This document shows, piece after piece, positions 18,423 to 31,401 of a stretch of DNA of 33,022 nucleotides. The notes below the pieces were generated by a model. The model was not told the DNA's origin. It saw only the letters and a list, made by a program, of their open reading frames with translations, and ran no database searches. Each line of letters starts with the position of its first letter. The stretch's first letter is position 1. Source of the stretch: Zygophlyctis sp. KS116 (lineage: Eukaryota; Chytridiomycota). The position numbers and the translations under genes were made by a program. The stretch is from NCBI GenBank assembly GCA_054661495.1, contig BAAFSQ010000101.1, forward strand, positions 1-33,022. The letters are read 5' to 3'.

Positions 18423-19722
18423 CTAAAACACGCTGGCAAACTTGGCCTTGATTTCCTTTAGAGACTCTTCTTGTTCTTTTAAATTTTGTGGTACAATGTC
18501 ATAAACATCAGTAAACATTAGAGAAAAGTGAGGTTTCTCTACCTTTTCAGCTTCCATAAATGCTTTAAGAACATCTGATCTTGTCCGAGACTTAAATTCC
18601 TTGTCCAGAGTTGCATTCCACCAGCCCTTTGATTCCAAATATTTATAAAAACGAGACATTGCAGTATCCTTTGTATAATTTGAGACTTCAGATTTAGATC
18701 TATATGCTGATGAATCATCAGAAGTGGAATGGTGACTCACTCTAATCATTTTTTAGGATAAAAATTTACCGATAAGTTAAAGCTTCAATTAGAATCGGAC
18801 GTGGACCTTTTAATGCTCTTTTTCTAGCCTCTAGAGTTGCATTATAGATGGCCTTGGTATTCATTTACAAAAATACTTACTAAAACATCATTTCCATCAA
18901 CTCTAATAGTTTCAATTCCATACCCAGATCCACGAGAAGCAATACCATCACCCCTATACTGTTCTTTAGCAGGTGTAGATATAGCATAACCATTATTTCT
19001 ACAAAAGAAAATAACAGGTGCTTCTGTAGTCGCAGAAAAATTTAAAGCTAAAATTAAAGGTTAAAATTACCTGCATGGAAATCACCTTCACTAGCTGCAC
19101 CATCTCCAAAAAAGCAAATTACAACTGCATCCGCTCCCTCTCTTTTCAGCGCATATGCAGACCCTGCAGCATGAGGCAATTGTGTTCCCAATGGAGAGGA
19201 AATTGTCTGAAAATTGAGTTTTTTTGAGCCATAATGAACAGGCATTTGTCTTCCTTTTCCCAAATCCTTGGAATTTGAATATACCTGATTCATAAATTGT
19301 TCAAGCGTAAATCCCCTATATAGCAAAACACCAGCTTCTCTATATTGACCATATACAACATCTTGCATTTTTAATGCTGCCGCAGTCCCCATATGCGTGG
19401 CTTCTTCTCCATAGCTGGTCATATAGAAAGAAATACGTCCTTGACGTTGGGCATCGTACAATATACTATCCATGGCATTCAGAGTAAGCATACTTTCATA
19501 CATTTTTAACGCTGTTTCTTTTGTCCAGTCTGGTTCTTCTTTTGAATTTAGCAATGATCCGGTGGAATCTAAAACTCGATACGTTGGCATAATTGAATCG
19601 TTTTTCGTAAACTGCAACTTTGTTGTATATTTCCCTCCGGAAGCTCCTGGAAAATGGACTTTATCAGCATGAAGAAGGATGCGAGAATTAGAAAACTGTC
19701 TTAACAGCGGACGAATCATCAT
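18423..19722 (-). CDS. BCKDHA: Branched-chain 2-oxoacid dehydrogenase E1 alpha subunit
   Basis: Thiamine-diphosphate subunit of the mitochondrial complex that oxidises 2-oxoacids from Leu, Ile and Val. Four exons (19722-19071, 19047-18881, 18852-18770, 18741-18423) give 406 residues. The first intron is only 23 nt. A presequence [17 protein letters not shown] is followed by the family N-terminal block [15 protein letters not shown]. The ThDP/Mg motif [13 protein letters not shown] runs to NNGYAIST across the first intron. The regulatory loop [13 protein letters not shown], containing the phosphorylation serines, begins after the third intron. This loop separates it from pyruvate dehydrogenase E1 alpha. 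It lies 21 nt upstream of the GYF gene, same strand. Confidence 0.95.
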
Positions 19723-19763
19723 TTTTACAAGTCAAAAAAATTTGCAAGTTTTGGCGTTCAAGA

Positions 19764-21499
<1,736 letters not shown>

Positions 21500-21568
21500 A
21501 AACTCAAAGTTTAAAATCCAGAAAAATCCGGTTTCCGAATTCCGGAACCAAAAAAATCTAAAATTGTT

Positions 21569-21826
21569 TTATTCCTGCTTCTTCTCCACGTCATCACCTT
21601 CCATGAATGCTAGTAATATGTAACAGAATAATACAATATTTGCTGAAACTGCTGCAGAGATTCCAGAAATTGTAGAGGAATAAGATAAAATGTAGTACAA
21701 GAGATAGTATGTTCCCAGAGGGGCAATTACCATTAGTAGACTGAAAACTAGGAGTTTTATAATGACTGATCTAGGAACTTGGGCCCGATCTACAGCTTCA
21801 GAACTTTGTTCATTGGAATTTCCCAT
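21569..21826 (-). CDS. VMA21: V-ATPase assembly factor Vma21
   Basis: ER membrane chaperone for assembly of the V-ATPase membrane sector. The single exon gives 85 residues, the usual size. Two membrane helices, about residues 22-46 and 55-75, are separated by a short loop. The protein ends in KKQE, a dilysine ER-retrieval signal with lysines at -4 and -3, as in yeast Vma21. The PRSVIIKLLVFSLLMVIAPL start of helix 1 is typical. Spacers of 36 nt (from Rrp12) and 69 nt (to katanin) leave little room for UTRs. Confidence 0.92.
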   Translation of the reverse strand: MGNSNEQSSEAVDRAQVPRSVIIKLLVFSLLMVIAPLGTYYLLYYILSYSSTISGISAAVSANIVLFCYILLAFMEGDDVEKKQE

Positions 21827-21862
21827 TTTTAAAAAGTGTTAGGCGGTTCAAATAAAAATATT

Positions 21863-24800
21863 CTATTTCTTTGCTTTATGACTAGATTTTAATAATTTCT
21901 TGAATTCATTCTTAAAGACAGATGTCTTCTTTCTGTTTCCTACAATCTTTCCAGAGAGTGGGATGTATGCATGAGGATCAGCCATTCCTTTTCGTTTAAC
22001 ATCACCTCCAGCCTTCTTTGATGCATACTTTTCTCCAAGCTTTTGAGAAGACTTGGTAATAGTCTTTTTGGAATGATTCTTTTTGCGCCAATCAGATCCA
22101 GATTTACCAGATTCTTCAGTCTTTGCCTTCTTGTTTCCCTTATCCAAAAACTTTATACGGCCTCCAGGTGTTCTTATAAATGATCCTTCACCAGTAAGAG
22201 TTTGTTTGTAATAGTCTTCAGACTCTTTAGGTTTGTTTTCTTCTTGTTCATCTGGTTCACATAGTACTAGACGGCCATACTCATTAGTCATGAAATCCTC
22301 TTCTTGACGAGATCTCTTTTTGGGATTTTTAGATGATACACTAGAAATTTTAGAGCTAAGTTTAGCAGAATCTAAAAAGTCTAAAACATCATCTTGATCT
22401 TCAAGTAAAGTTGCAGCAGTAGTGGCTTTGGTCTTGGTTTCATCTTTATATCTATCAGGAATATATTTTTCATCTTTTTCGGATTCAATATCAGAGTCAC
22501 TGTTGTACATTGTGTCTTCAAAGGTCTTGTTGGACAATGTCTTTGGCTAATTTTAAGAAAATAAAAAATTACCGAAACTTCTTGATCAGAATCATCCTCG
22601 CCTCCTTCCAAGGATTTTTCAATCTTTTTCTTTTTTGAACGTTCCTTCCTTTTCTTAATGTTAGTGATCAATTTTTGATCTGCTTCTGGGATGAATTCTT
22701 CAATGTCAGAGTAACCAAATTTCCGAATGAGTCGTTCCAAAATGTGTCTAATTTTAGACTTGAAGTGTGATTTTTCATTTTTGGCATGATTCATTATTCC
22801 TCCAACCTAAAGTTATTAAGTATTTCTACTCTTACAATATCTTTGAGATATGATTTCAAGATGGGCTGAGAAACCGATGCAATTAAAACTTTAACAAATC
22901 CTAGCAAGGATTTCAAGACTTCCCTACTCTTATTCGTTAACATTGCACATATGGCTTGAATGATACTTTCAATAAATGATTCTTCAAGAAAAGTATGAAA
23001 TTCGAAAAATAAACGTGACAAACTACCAATAGCAGCGCTTTGCAAATGTGGTGTACTTGCATCCAGCCCAGCAGAAACCATTGTAAAGAACTCTGTTATG
23101 CCATTTGCCGAAGAAATACCAAGTGGTAGCATATCGTTTTCTTCCGCCATTTTATCCTCATTTTCCAAAGCATTCATAAGCTGATCTGAGTCTTTGGGCA
23201 AGTTCTCAAGTTTGCTTTCCATCATCTTTTGTCCCATAGCTACCAGACATTCATAAGCAGCATGTCTAGCCTTTTCACTAGCCTCTTTAGTGGCAAGCAT
23301 TACTTCAGATAGACACATTGGGATCCATTTCAGCAGCCAGTCACTTTCCAAACTGCCAACCTTTTCAGTAAGACGAGTAATACACAGAATTCGCGCTCTC
23401 TTTGACCCAGATGTAATACTTGTAATCACATTAGCATCCAACAACTTAGCCGATAGTCCATTTAAAGTGTTTCGATCTAAAGGGATATAATCCAATAGAG
23501 TAACAAGAGACTTGTATGCTTTTTTCTGAACAGTTGAATCCTTTTCTTGTAACAAGCCAACTATCAATTGAAAATAATCGTCAAAAGGTGAAACGTCATC
23601 TGAAGGTAAATGTCTCAAAAGCAATAAGAGCAATTCCAGAACCGCATATGATCTAAGTTTTTCCAACTGAGCTTCTGGTGACAAAACAGTTTCTGAAGAT
23701 TTTAAAGCATGGAGTTGGGCCTGAGTATTTCTTAACAGATCTAGCATAGTTGTAAAGTATGTTTTCACATCCTTCTTTTCAGCAATTCCTAAGAAAACAG
23801 AGATAGTCTTTTCGATATACTGAGTTTGACTTTCATGCAAATTTTGTAAAGCGACACCTTTTGTAGGATTTTCCAAAATTTCAGCTGGAACAGTAGTAAA
23901 TAAATTACAAAGAGTACTTAAAAACTGATTAGTATACTCTTTAGCCTTTAATATTCCATTAGCAGCATGGTTTAGTTCATCAGTTTCCTCTTCTCCTAAT
24001 TCTTCTACTAATTCAACATATCCCTTTATTAATTTCTGCAATGTATCACAAGCAAGCGGCCTAAAGTCTGGATGTGAAGGAAGATTGGGATAGAGCATCT
24101 TTGGATCTGATTGCAAAATGTGGCCTAAAGCTGGGACCAACATTTCTAGACCGATTTCAAAATCTAAAGGTCTAGTTTTTGCTATTAAGGGCATTAAATT
24201 CATTGCCTGTAGTCCCAATGTTTCATAAAGTTTAGATTCAAGCTCCTTTCCTTCTAAAATCAAAGCCTCTGATTTCTCAAAAAGCTTTCTAGATAGCTGA
24301 AATAGATTTTCATAGAAAAACTTTAGAGAATGCTTTCCAAAAAACGAGAATGGAACCCAAGGTGATTCCAGCTGAGATCCTTTTAGTGCTTTTTCCAAAG
24401 TAGCCAACAAGTAGGGCCTAGTTGCTTCTCCTTGAATTTCTTGTTCAATGTTTAATGGAATATTTGACAGCACAAAGTCTATTCCCAAATTCTGAATCGC
24501 TGAGATAATGCAAGCCTCTAATTGATCCTTAAATGGAAAATCCTTATATTGATTATCGTCCCTAAAGTCAAAAAGTTTTACTAAAAGGCCTTGACAAATC
24601 TCTGGTGCTTCAACCCCCAACCTTACAAATACAGATTGACAAATCATTAAAATATTTCCCCAAGATTCACGACAATGCAGTGATCCTAAACTATTCAAAA
24701 CAGTCTTTAAAATTATTTCTAGCTCAGAATTTTTCAATCCTTGTAGTCCTTCTTTCACCATGGGTGTAGAGACGGCATGAATAATCAAATTTCCTAAAAC

Positions 24801-25811
24801 TGAAGCAGTGATTTGTTTAATAGCATTTTTAGTTGAATACTTTGCATCAAAAGCAGAATTAAAATTCTGTATAAAGAATTTCGACACAAACTGCGATAAA
24901 ATTTTAAAATATTCACTATTCTCCTGCATTTTTAAAACCTGTGCATATTTAATTAAAATGTTTCCAATTAATTGTAGATAAGAAGGGATCAGAGTAATAT
25001 CATTATAAAATGGTCTTATATCCATTGCATTTCTCGCAATAGAATCAATCATTTCTATAGAATCTATAGAGTCAATCTCTTTTGTAATCCCTTGAACCGA
25101 AATTTTTTCAATAATTTCCTCCAAAGTTTCAAAAACCATTTTCCCAGTAATCATTGACCCAACATGTTTCTTTGGAATTTTAATAAGTTGTTGAATTAAA
25201 CCATCAATTTTTGTTTTTGAAACCGAGAAATTCTTTGAAAAGAGACTTTTTAAAAATTGTAGTATTAAATGCAATTTATCTAAAGCTTCTACTTGTTTTA
25301 GCTGCTGTATAGAAAAATCTACAGTTAATTCTGATTCTTTTTCTATAAGTTCCATGATTGCTACGACTGCTCTTTTCCTTACTTTAGGTCTTGGATCAGT
25401 CACTAATCCTAATAAAACCTTAAAAACAGACTTTGAATGTAAATCCTTGATTGGAATTAGGGCTAATAGAGTCTGAAGACCACCGATAATAGATCTAGCC
25501 ATTGAAGAAGAAGAATCCTTTAAAAATTCCAAGAGTAATTGAGAAATTGAATTAAACTTTACAATACAAATATTGTGAGGAACCCAAGGCAAAACCTTAT
25601 CCAATATATAAAGAGTAATTTCAGCATTCTCATCCCCATTCTGAAGTAAATTCATCAAAATCGCAAAATAAGCAACTGGATTTTCCAATTTTTCTTCATT
25701 TTTTTGAATTAAAACTTGAATTTCTTTTAGTAAAATAGCAATTTTGAATTGATTGTCTAAATTAGAAGATGATAGATCAAGTAATTTCTGAATTTCTTTT
25801 GTGAAATTCAT
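21863..25811 (-). CDS. RRP12: Ribosome biogenesis factor Rrp12
   Basis: HEAT-repeat protein that accompanies pre-40S and pre-60S particles during nuclear export. A very long first exon (25811-22836) is followed by exons 22806-22573 and 22546-21863, with 29 and 26 nt introns, for 1297 residues. The body is helical HEAT-like repeat throughout. After the first intron, HFKSKIRHILERLIRKFGY begins the conserved Rrp12 C-terminal block, followed by a very basic KKRKERSKKKK run. Near the end YASKKAGGDVKRKGMADPHA and YIPLSGK form the family's closing signature. The open frame extends to 25865 through a GTG, but the first ATG is at 25811. Confidence 0.94.
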
Positions 25812-25907
25812 TCTTGCAAGAAAAATTTGTTGCGGTACAAAAAAATTTTCTGTACTTTTTGACACAGCCCTACTTTTTAACCTAGATATAAAAAATCCAA
25901 AAAATCA
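25812..25907. promoter_or_regulatory. Divergent spacer between Rrp12 and uS10m
   Basis: A 96 nt gap between opposite starts, the shortest head-to-head spacing in the window. It couples a cytosolic ribosome-biogenesis gene to a mitochondrial ribosomal-protein gene. No motif stands out and no further coding sequence is seen. Confidence 0.35.
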
Positions 25908-26486
25908 ATGATTCGATCTGCAACCAAAATGAGTAAAAAAACAACCGCCAATCAAATACCTCCAGCCTACAGCCTAGATCGCATCAGTACAGGCTTAAAA
26001 ATCCTTAAATCTCCTCCAATCACTGCAACCCCAAATAATTTAGTTGCAAATTTAGAATTCTCTGGTTTTATTCCTGATCATTTGGATTTTATTGCATCTT
26101 TAGCAAAAATAATGACTGAAAAATCTAGTATTACAACTACTCCAGTCATTTCTAAACCTAGCCACATTAAAAGAATTAATACTCTGGTGTCTCCCTTTGT
26201 ACATGCAAAGACTAAAAATGTTTTTGAACAAAAAACGTATTTTAGGGTTTTACAAGTCTATGATACCCATACAGATAATGTACAAGAAATTGTAAAGGCT
26301 CTCATCAATATTATGCCTCCAGGAATCAATTTAAAAGTAGAAAATTTTAATCATGTAACAATGGATAAACTTTTACAAGAAACACCTAGAGAAAATCAAG
26401 TGGATTTGAAAGATTCTTTTGAAGATCAAGTTCAAAAAAGAATGGAAGAGTTTATAAAGGAATTTTCAAAATCAAAATCAGGATAA
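25908..26486 (+). CDS. RSM10: Mitochondrial ribosomal protein uS10m
   Basis: Small-subunit mitoribosome protein, single exon, 192 residues. The S10 fold is visible from about residue 95: VSPFVHAKTKNVFEQKTYFR, then VYDTHTDNVQEIVKALINIM and PPGINLKVENF. The N-terminal 90 residues are an extension beginning MIRSATKMSKK, which is basic and may act as a presequence. A second ATG at codon 8 is possible as the start. It shares a 96 nt divergent spacer with Rrp12. Confidence 0.88.
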   Translation: MIRSATKMSKKTTANQIPPAYSLDRISTGLKILKSPPITATPNNLVANLEFSGFIPDHLDFIASLAKIMTEKSSITTTPVISKPSHIKRINTLVSPFVHAKTKNVFEQKTYFRVLQVYDTHTDNVQEIVKALINIMPPGINLKVENFNHVTMDKLLQETPRENQVDLKDSFEDQVQKRMEEFIKEFSKSKSG

Positions 26487-26566
26487 TATTTGGATAATAA
26501 AATCTTTATCTCTTGCAGCACCTCAAACCTGAGACTTCAATTTTTCTCTTTTTGCAGTTGCGAAAA

Positions 26567-27733
26567 ATGAATTTCTTTCTGCTTCTACTGTTTTGCATCA
26601 TGGTCAGTTCACAATCACTTGTCTCTAATCAGTCATCTACAATTTGTCCGAATGATTGCTCACAAATCGGGCTCTGTAATTCTGATGGATCTTGCACATG
26701 TCCAAATATTGATCCATCAACTGGAATCTATTGGTATGTTCCACCGACAAAGGATTGTTCGGCTTATGGTATAAAGGCTTATGGTGTAGAGATGTTGACT
26801 TTTCAGATCTCTTGGGGGATTTTGTATCTATTTGGTTTCTTTTTTATGGTTTTAATCAATCTTTCATTGTACATTGAAAATGGATATCACTTTCAGGCAA
26901 ATGTCAAATCTTATTGTTTTATATTGATCAATTTGGCTTTTATGGTGCGAGCGCTCTATTATATGATTGATCCTTACTCTCTAAAAATGATTGTACATCC
27001 AATTCCAAACAGAATTTTGTCAAATATTTTTGTTCCGCTTACATTATTGGCTTATTGTGGATTACTCTTTGAATGGATTGAAATTTGTAGTCCAGATTCA
27101 AAGTATATTCAAGATAGGTATGTAAGTACTACGAAAATTGCTGGTGGGATATTTGCACTTATACTATTAACTATGGAAGTCATTAGTAGTTATTTGCAGT
27201 CAAATAATAGTGAATTTATTGTGTATTGGAGTATATATTATATATTTGTAGGAGTGGTTATTGTAAGTTTTTTTTAGAAATTTAACTTTAGGCAATAACT
27301 ATTCCATTATATATCTATTATGGGAATCATTTTAGAGTACATTTGGCATCACTACCAAATCAAGATGAATCAATTCAAAATTTAAAACAACGAGTAAGGT
27401 TTAAATTTACTAAATATTTAGATTTTTTTTCTAAGTTATGCTCCAGGATTAAGTCTTTTACTCACATTTATAATATGTGGGCTAGATATTTTGTTTATGA
27501 GAAAAAATCAAGATATGTTTTTGATTGGAGAAGCAATTGTTTGTTTTATGGAAATGATAACTCTGGGCATTTTCCTATTTGCTCTATTTACCAGGAAAGA
27601 TGTTGGTCTAAATGATCATTCTGATCTCTTTCAAAAATCTGATGATTCAGAAATACCAATTAAGATTAATTCAGATGATTTGGAAGTGATTTCTTTTATC
27701 TCTTTGCCGGAAAATGCTGTCATTGCTGATTAA
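26567..27733 (+). CDS. Secreted-end EGF-like, seven-transmembrane protein of unknown function
   Basis: Exons 26567-27262, 27292-27393 and 27422-27733 with 29 and 28 nt introns give 369 residues. A signal peptide (about 1-17) is followed by a six-cysteine EGF-like segment, CPNDCSQIGLCNSDGSCTC, then a final Cys before the membrane part. I count seven hydrophobic helices. The first begins LTFQISWGILYLFGFFFMV; the fifth is at FIVYWSIYYIFVGVVI; the last ends GIFLFALF. A cytosolic acidic tail of about 50 residues closes the protein. The layout suggests a cell-surface receptor with the EGF part outside. I do not recognise the family; a THH1/TOM1-like 7TM fold is one possibility. Open frame upstream of the ATG starts at a TTG and is not favoured. 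Confidence 0.75.
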
Positions 27734-28709
27734 TTATATGACATAGATTCCTCTTTCTAATAGTCTAAACTTTGCATCCATTGTAATTTCACTGCAATAA
27801 GACAGATTTACAATCTTTAAGCTTGGTAATTGTAATATATGATCAATAATTTGATTGCTTAACTGATAACAAAAGCTCATATTTAACTCTTTTAGATTAC
27901 ATCCAATTAATTTAGTTGGGTCAGTTGTGAGTATGTTATTTGTTAGTTTCCAACAGTAAGAAACAGTGAGAGTTTCCAAATTTGTATTTCCATTTAATAA
28001 CGATTTAATCCCAGTATCTGTTATTAAAAAGGCGCCGGTAATATCAATATATTTCAGATCAGACAGATAATGAGAGACTGCACGTAATCCTACATCTGTG
28101 AGGCCTCTTGATCCTGCACAGATCAGCTTTTGAATTTTCGGACATCCTTGCACCAATTTCTGAATCCCAAAATCCGAGAATCTCGATTGCACTGCATAAA
28201 CACTTAAATCGATATGTAAAAGATTGGGTGATGAATCTGCTACTAGAGTCAGGATTGAATCATCCACAAGAATATTCGATAAGATTAGTGTTTCAATGTC
28301 TGGACACGATTTTGTAGAGAAGAGAAATTCCAAGCCTTTTTTACCAACATTGGATTTAGTAAGATCAAGAAAGACCAGCTTGGGAGTGAATCTAACCAAT
28401 CTAGCTAAATGAACATCATTAAAGTAATTTTCAGTTCCATTTACTGATAAGATTTTAACATGCATGCCTATCCATGGGATGAGTGTACCTACAATATAGT
28501 TGATGATATTGATATCTCCCTCTAATTGTGAAGATGATGATTTGGGTAGATCCAACTCATTCCAAAAGACTTGCCTTGTAATCTTTAAGAACATATTTTT
28601 TGACACAAGGCTTAGTCTGATCTTTTCGGACAAGGAAAGCAGAGATATAAGTGGGGAAAATACCTAATTATTACAAGCCATTGAATACCTCTGGTGGGAG
28701 CTTGTCCAT
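27734..28709 (-). CDS. F-box and leucine-rich repeat protein
   Basis: Likely substrate receptor of an SCF ubiquitin ligase. Exon 1 (28709-28689) encodes only MDKLPPE; a 25 nt intron (28664-28688) joins it to VFSPLISLLSLSEKIRLSLV, which completes an F-box. The remaining protein (316 residues in total) is a run of about seven cysteine-containing leucine-rich repeats such as TLTVSYCWKLTNN and ELNMSFCYQLSNQ, as in FBXL2/FBXL20 or Amn1. The substrate cannot be inferred. Its stop codon directly abuts the stop of the convergent 7TM gene, with no base between them. Confidence 0.85.
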
Positions 28710-28906
28710 TGTATTTGAAAGTTTGTTTATTTACGCTTTAATCCAATTGCAAACTATGATCCGTCTGTCTGAATGCGGATTCAAATTCAAATGCTATAAT
28801 ACTCATGTATTTATCTGATTTGCAATATATTTGAATGCTGATTTTGAATGATAAGATGATTGCCATTGTCATAAGAGGAAAAATCACCGCCGGTTAAAAC
28901 TGAACA
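28710..28906. promoter_or_regulatory. Divergent spacer between the F-box/LRR gene and the chromate-type transporter
   Basis: A 197 nt AT-rich gap between opposite starts. It contains ATTCAAAT and ATTTGAAT words in both orientations but no convincing longer repeat. No coding exon is seen. Confidence 0.3.
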
Positions 28907-30267
28907 ATGGAAATCGATCAGGAAGTGGAGCAGGGAGTCAGTATAATCAAAAGACTCTATATTACTCTCACCAATACATATGCTCTGGGATTTATTGCTT
29001 TTGGAGGACCAACCGTTCATGTTGCGTTGTTTCACAATCATTTTGTCCAAAATCTAAAGTGGATTTCACCGGAAACATTTGTAGAATTGTTTGCGATTGC
29101 ACAGTCTTTACCAGGCCCAGCATCAACACAATTACTATATTCTATTGTTTTAATAACTCAAGGATGGGCTTCTGCGATATTATGTTTCTTGTTGTGGTCG
29201 CTTCCAGGACTGATTTTAATGATTGGACTGGGGATTGGAGTATCATCCTTGATTTCTATTCCGGTTTGGGTATATACAATAGAAAATGGACTAACATCTG
29301 CTGCAGTAGGACTTATAGCTTTAGCAGCATTTAATCTTTCTAGAAAAGTAAATGATGGAGTAATTGATAACCTGTTAACGGTTTTTGCTATTATTATTGT
29401 TTTGAATTTTTCTAAAGAACCTTGGTTACTACCAGCCATAATGGCATTTGGCGCCATATTTAGATTATGCCATGAATGGCTTTATAGAAAAGAGCAAGTT
29501 AGATTACCAGGCTCTTTTGATTCTGAAAATGAATCATTGATTACAATTCAAGAAAATGATGATGTCAAAATTGATATTTCTACAAGAAATGGTTTAATTA
29601 TTATTGGAGTTTGGGCAACAATTTTGATGTCTCTACTAAGTATCAATACTAGTTTAAAATATCTGAATCTGGTAAAAGTATTCTTTATCATAGGGTCTGT
29701 AATCTTTGGGGGAGGTCCTGTTGTTATACCATTATTACAATCATTTGTTGTGACTGATCAAGGATGGTGTACAGATGCTGAATTTTTAATTGGCCTAGCA
29801 ATCATACAAGCTTTACCTGGACCAATGTTTAACATTGCGGCGTTTTGTGGAACTCTAGCATGTAGAGACATGGGTATCGGAGGTTCAATAATCGGAGGAA
29901 TATTAGGATATTTGGGAATTTTTGTTCCAGGACTACTAATAAAATCTGGGATTATACCACGTAATTTTCAAAGGAAATCAAAGATTTACCTTTTTTTAAT
30001 TTAACCTAACAAATAGTATGGAAAGCTATCAGAGGCTACTCATCAGTCAAGATTGCTTTTAAAGGGATTAATTCATGTGCAGTTGGATTAGTGTATAGTG
30101 CCACATATCTTTTATTGATAAATTCTATACAAGGTCATCAGTCTTCAAATTTAACAATGCATCCATGGTTTTCCTCAATAGCAGTCATATCTTTTGCGCT
30201 GGGACATTTTCTTAAAGTTTCTGCCCCATGGATTATTGTAATTGGTGGAGGTATTGCTTCGATTTAG
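28907..30267 (+). CDS. Two-domain chromate-type (CHR family) transporter
   Basis: Membrane protein of the CHR superfamily, members of which export chromate; other oxyanion substrates are possible. Exons 28907-29960 and 30017-30267 give 434 residues with about ten or more membrane helices. The two homologous halves each carry the family motifs. Half 1 has GFIAFGGPTVHVALFH and AQSLPGPASTQ; half 2 has IFGGGPVVIPLLQSFVV and IIQALPGPMFNIA. The intron of 56 nt is about twice the local norm, and its removal gives a continuous frame into LWKAIRGYSSVKIAFKGIN. The long, duplicated form is normal for bacteria and fungi. Transported substrate is unproven. Confidence 0.9.
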
Positions 30268-30298
30268 ATAAATTGCGCGTTTACTGCCATTTTTTTTC

Positions 30299-31398
30299 AT
30301 GAATTTCCTTCGAATTTCAAGACTTTCCCAGCGTAAGACTACTACAGTTTCTAAAAATCAGGAAGAATCGCCACCGGTGCCGGTGTTTTCCCGCAATATG
30401 ATAAAACGATTTCAAATATGCTGATATCTAAAAAAACTAGAGTAATTTGTCAGGGACTTACAGGAAAACAAGGAACTTTTCATTCACAGCAAGCGATAGA
30501 TTATGGAACACATCTAGTTGGTGGTGTATCACCTTCTAAAGCAGGATCTACTCATTTGGGAGTTCCTGTGTTTAAATCTGTCTCTGCGGCAATGGATGCG
30601 ATTAAACCGGATGCTACGGTTATTTATGTCCCTCCGCCTGGAGCTGCAGCAGCTATTCTAGAAGCGATCGAGGCAGAGATTCCATTGGCTGTTTGTATAA
30701 CTGAAGGAATTCCTCAGCATGATATGGTCAAAGTATAATAATGTTTTTATGATTTTTAGGTGATGAAAGTGTTACATTCACAAAGTAAAACAAGACTAAT
30801 TGGTCCAAATTGTCCAGGAATTATTAAGCCTGATCAATGCAAGATGGGTATTATGCCTGGACATATTCATAAACCTGGAAAAATTGGAATTGTTTCGCGA
30901 TCAGGAACTTTAACATATGAGGCAGTCGCTCAAACTACTGCTGTTGGTCTTGGTCAATCTCTATGTGTTGGTATTGGTGGTGATCCATTCAATGGAACTA
31001 ATTTTATTGACTGTTTGACAGTGTTTTTAAATGATCCAAACACTGAAGGTACTTTTAAATCCAGGTTAAAAACGTGTAGGGATAATTCTAATCGGAGAAA
31101 TTGGTGGTTCTGCTGAAGAAGAAGCTGCTGAATATCTTATTGAACATAATCTTTCTCTGGATAAGCCAAAACCAGTTGTCTCATTTATTGCTGGTAGAAC
31201 TGCACCACCCGGTAGACGTATGGGTCACGCAGGAGCAATTATTGCAGGCGGAAAAGGTAAAGCTGAAGACAAGGTAGCTGCATTAGAAAAGGCAGGAGTT
31301 ATTGTCTCGCAGTCACCCGCAAGACTAGGAGAACTAATGAAAAAGGTAAGTCGCAATTTTTAAAACTTTAGGCAATGATAGACTTGGGTTTAGTTTAA
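30299..31398 (+). CDS. SUCLG1: Succinyl-CoA ligase alpha subunit, mitochondrial
   Basis: TCA-cycle enzyme subunit that interconverts succinyl-CoA and succinate with nucleotide phosphorylation. Introns at 30333-30361, 30733-30759, 31049-31079 and 31346-31371 leave a 328-residue frame. The basic presequence [13 protein letters not shown] is interrupted by the first intron. [19 protein letters not shown] starts the CoA-binding domain, IGPNCPGII follows, and [20 protein letters not shown] contains the phospho-histidine of the family. The gene begins 31 nt after the transporter and ends only 3 nt from the convergent CDK gene's stop. Confidence 0.95.
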
Positions 31399-31401
31399 TA
31401 C

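Noticed and set aside
29158-29457. Minus-strand open frame inside the CHR transporter
   Set aside because: Antisense shadow of hydrophobic helices; no start context, no motif.
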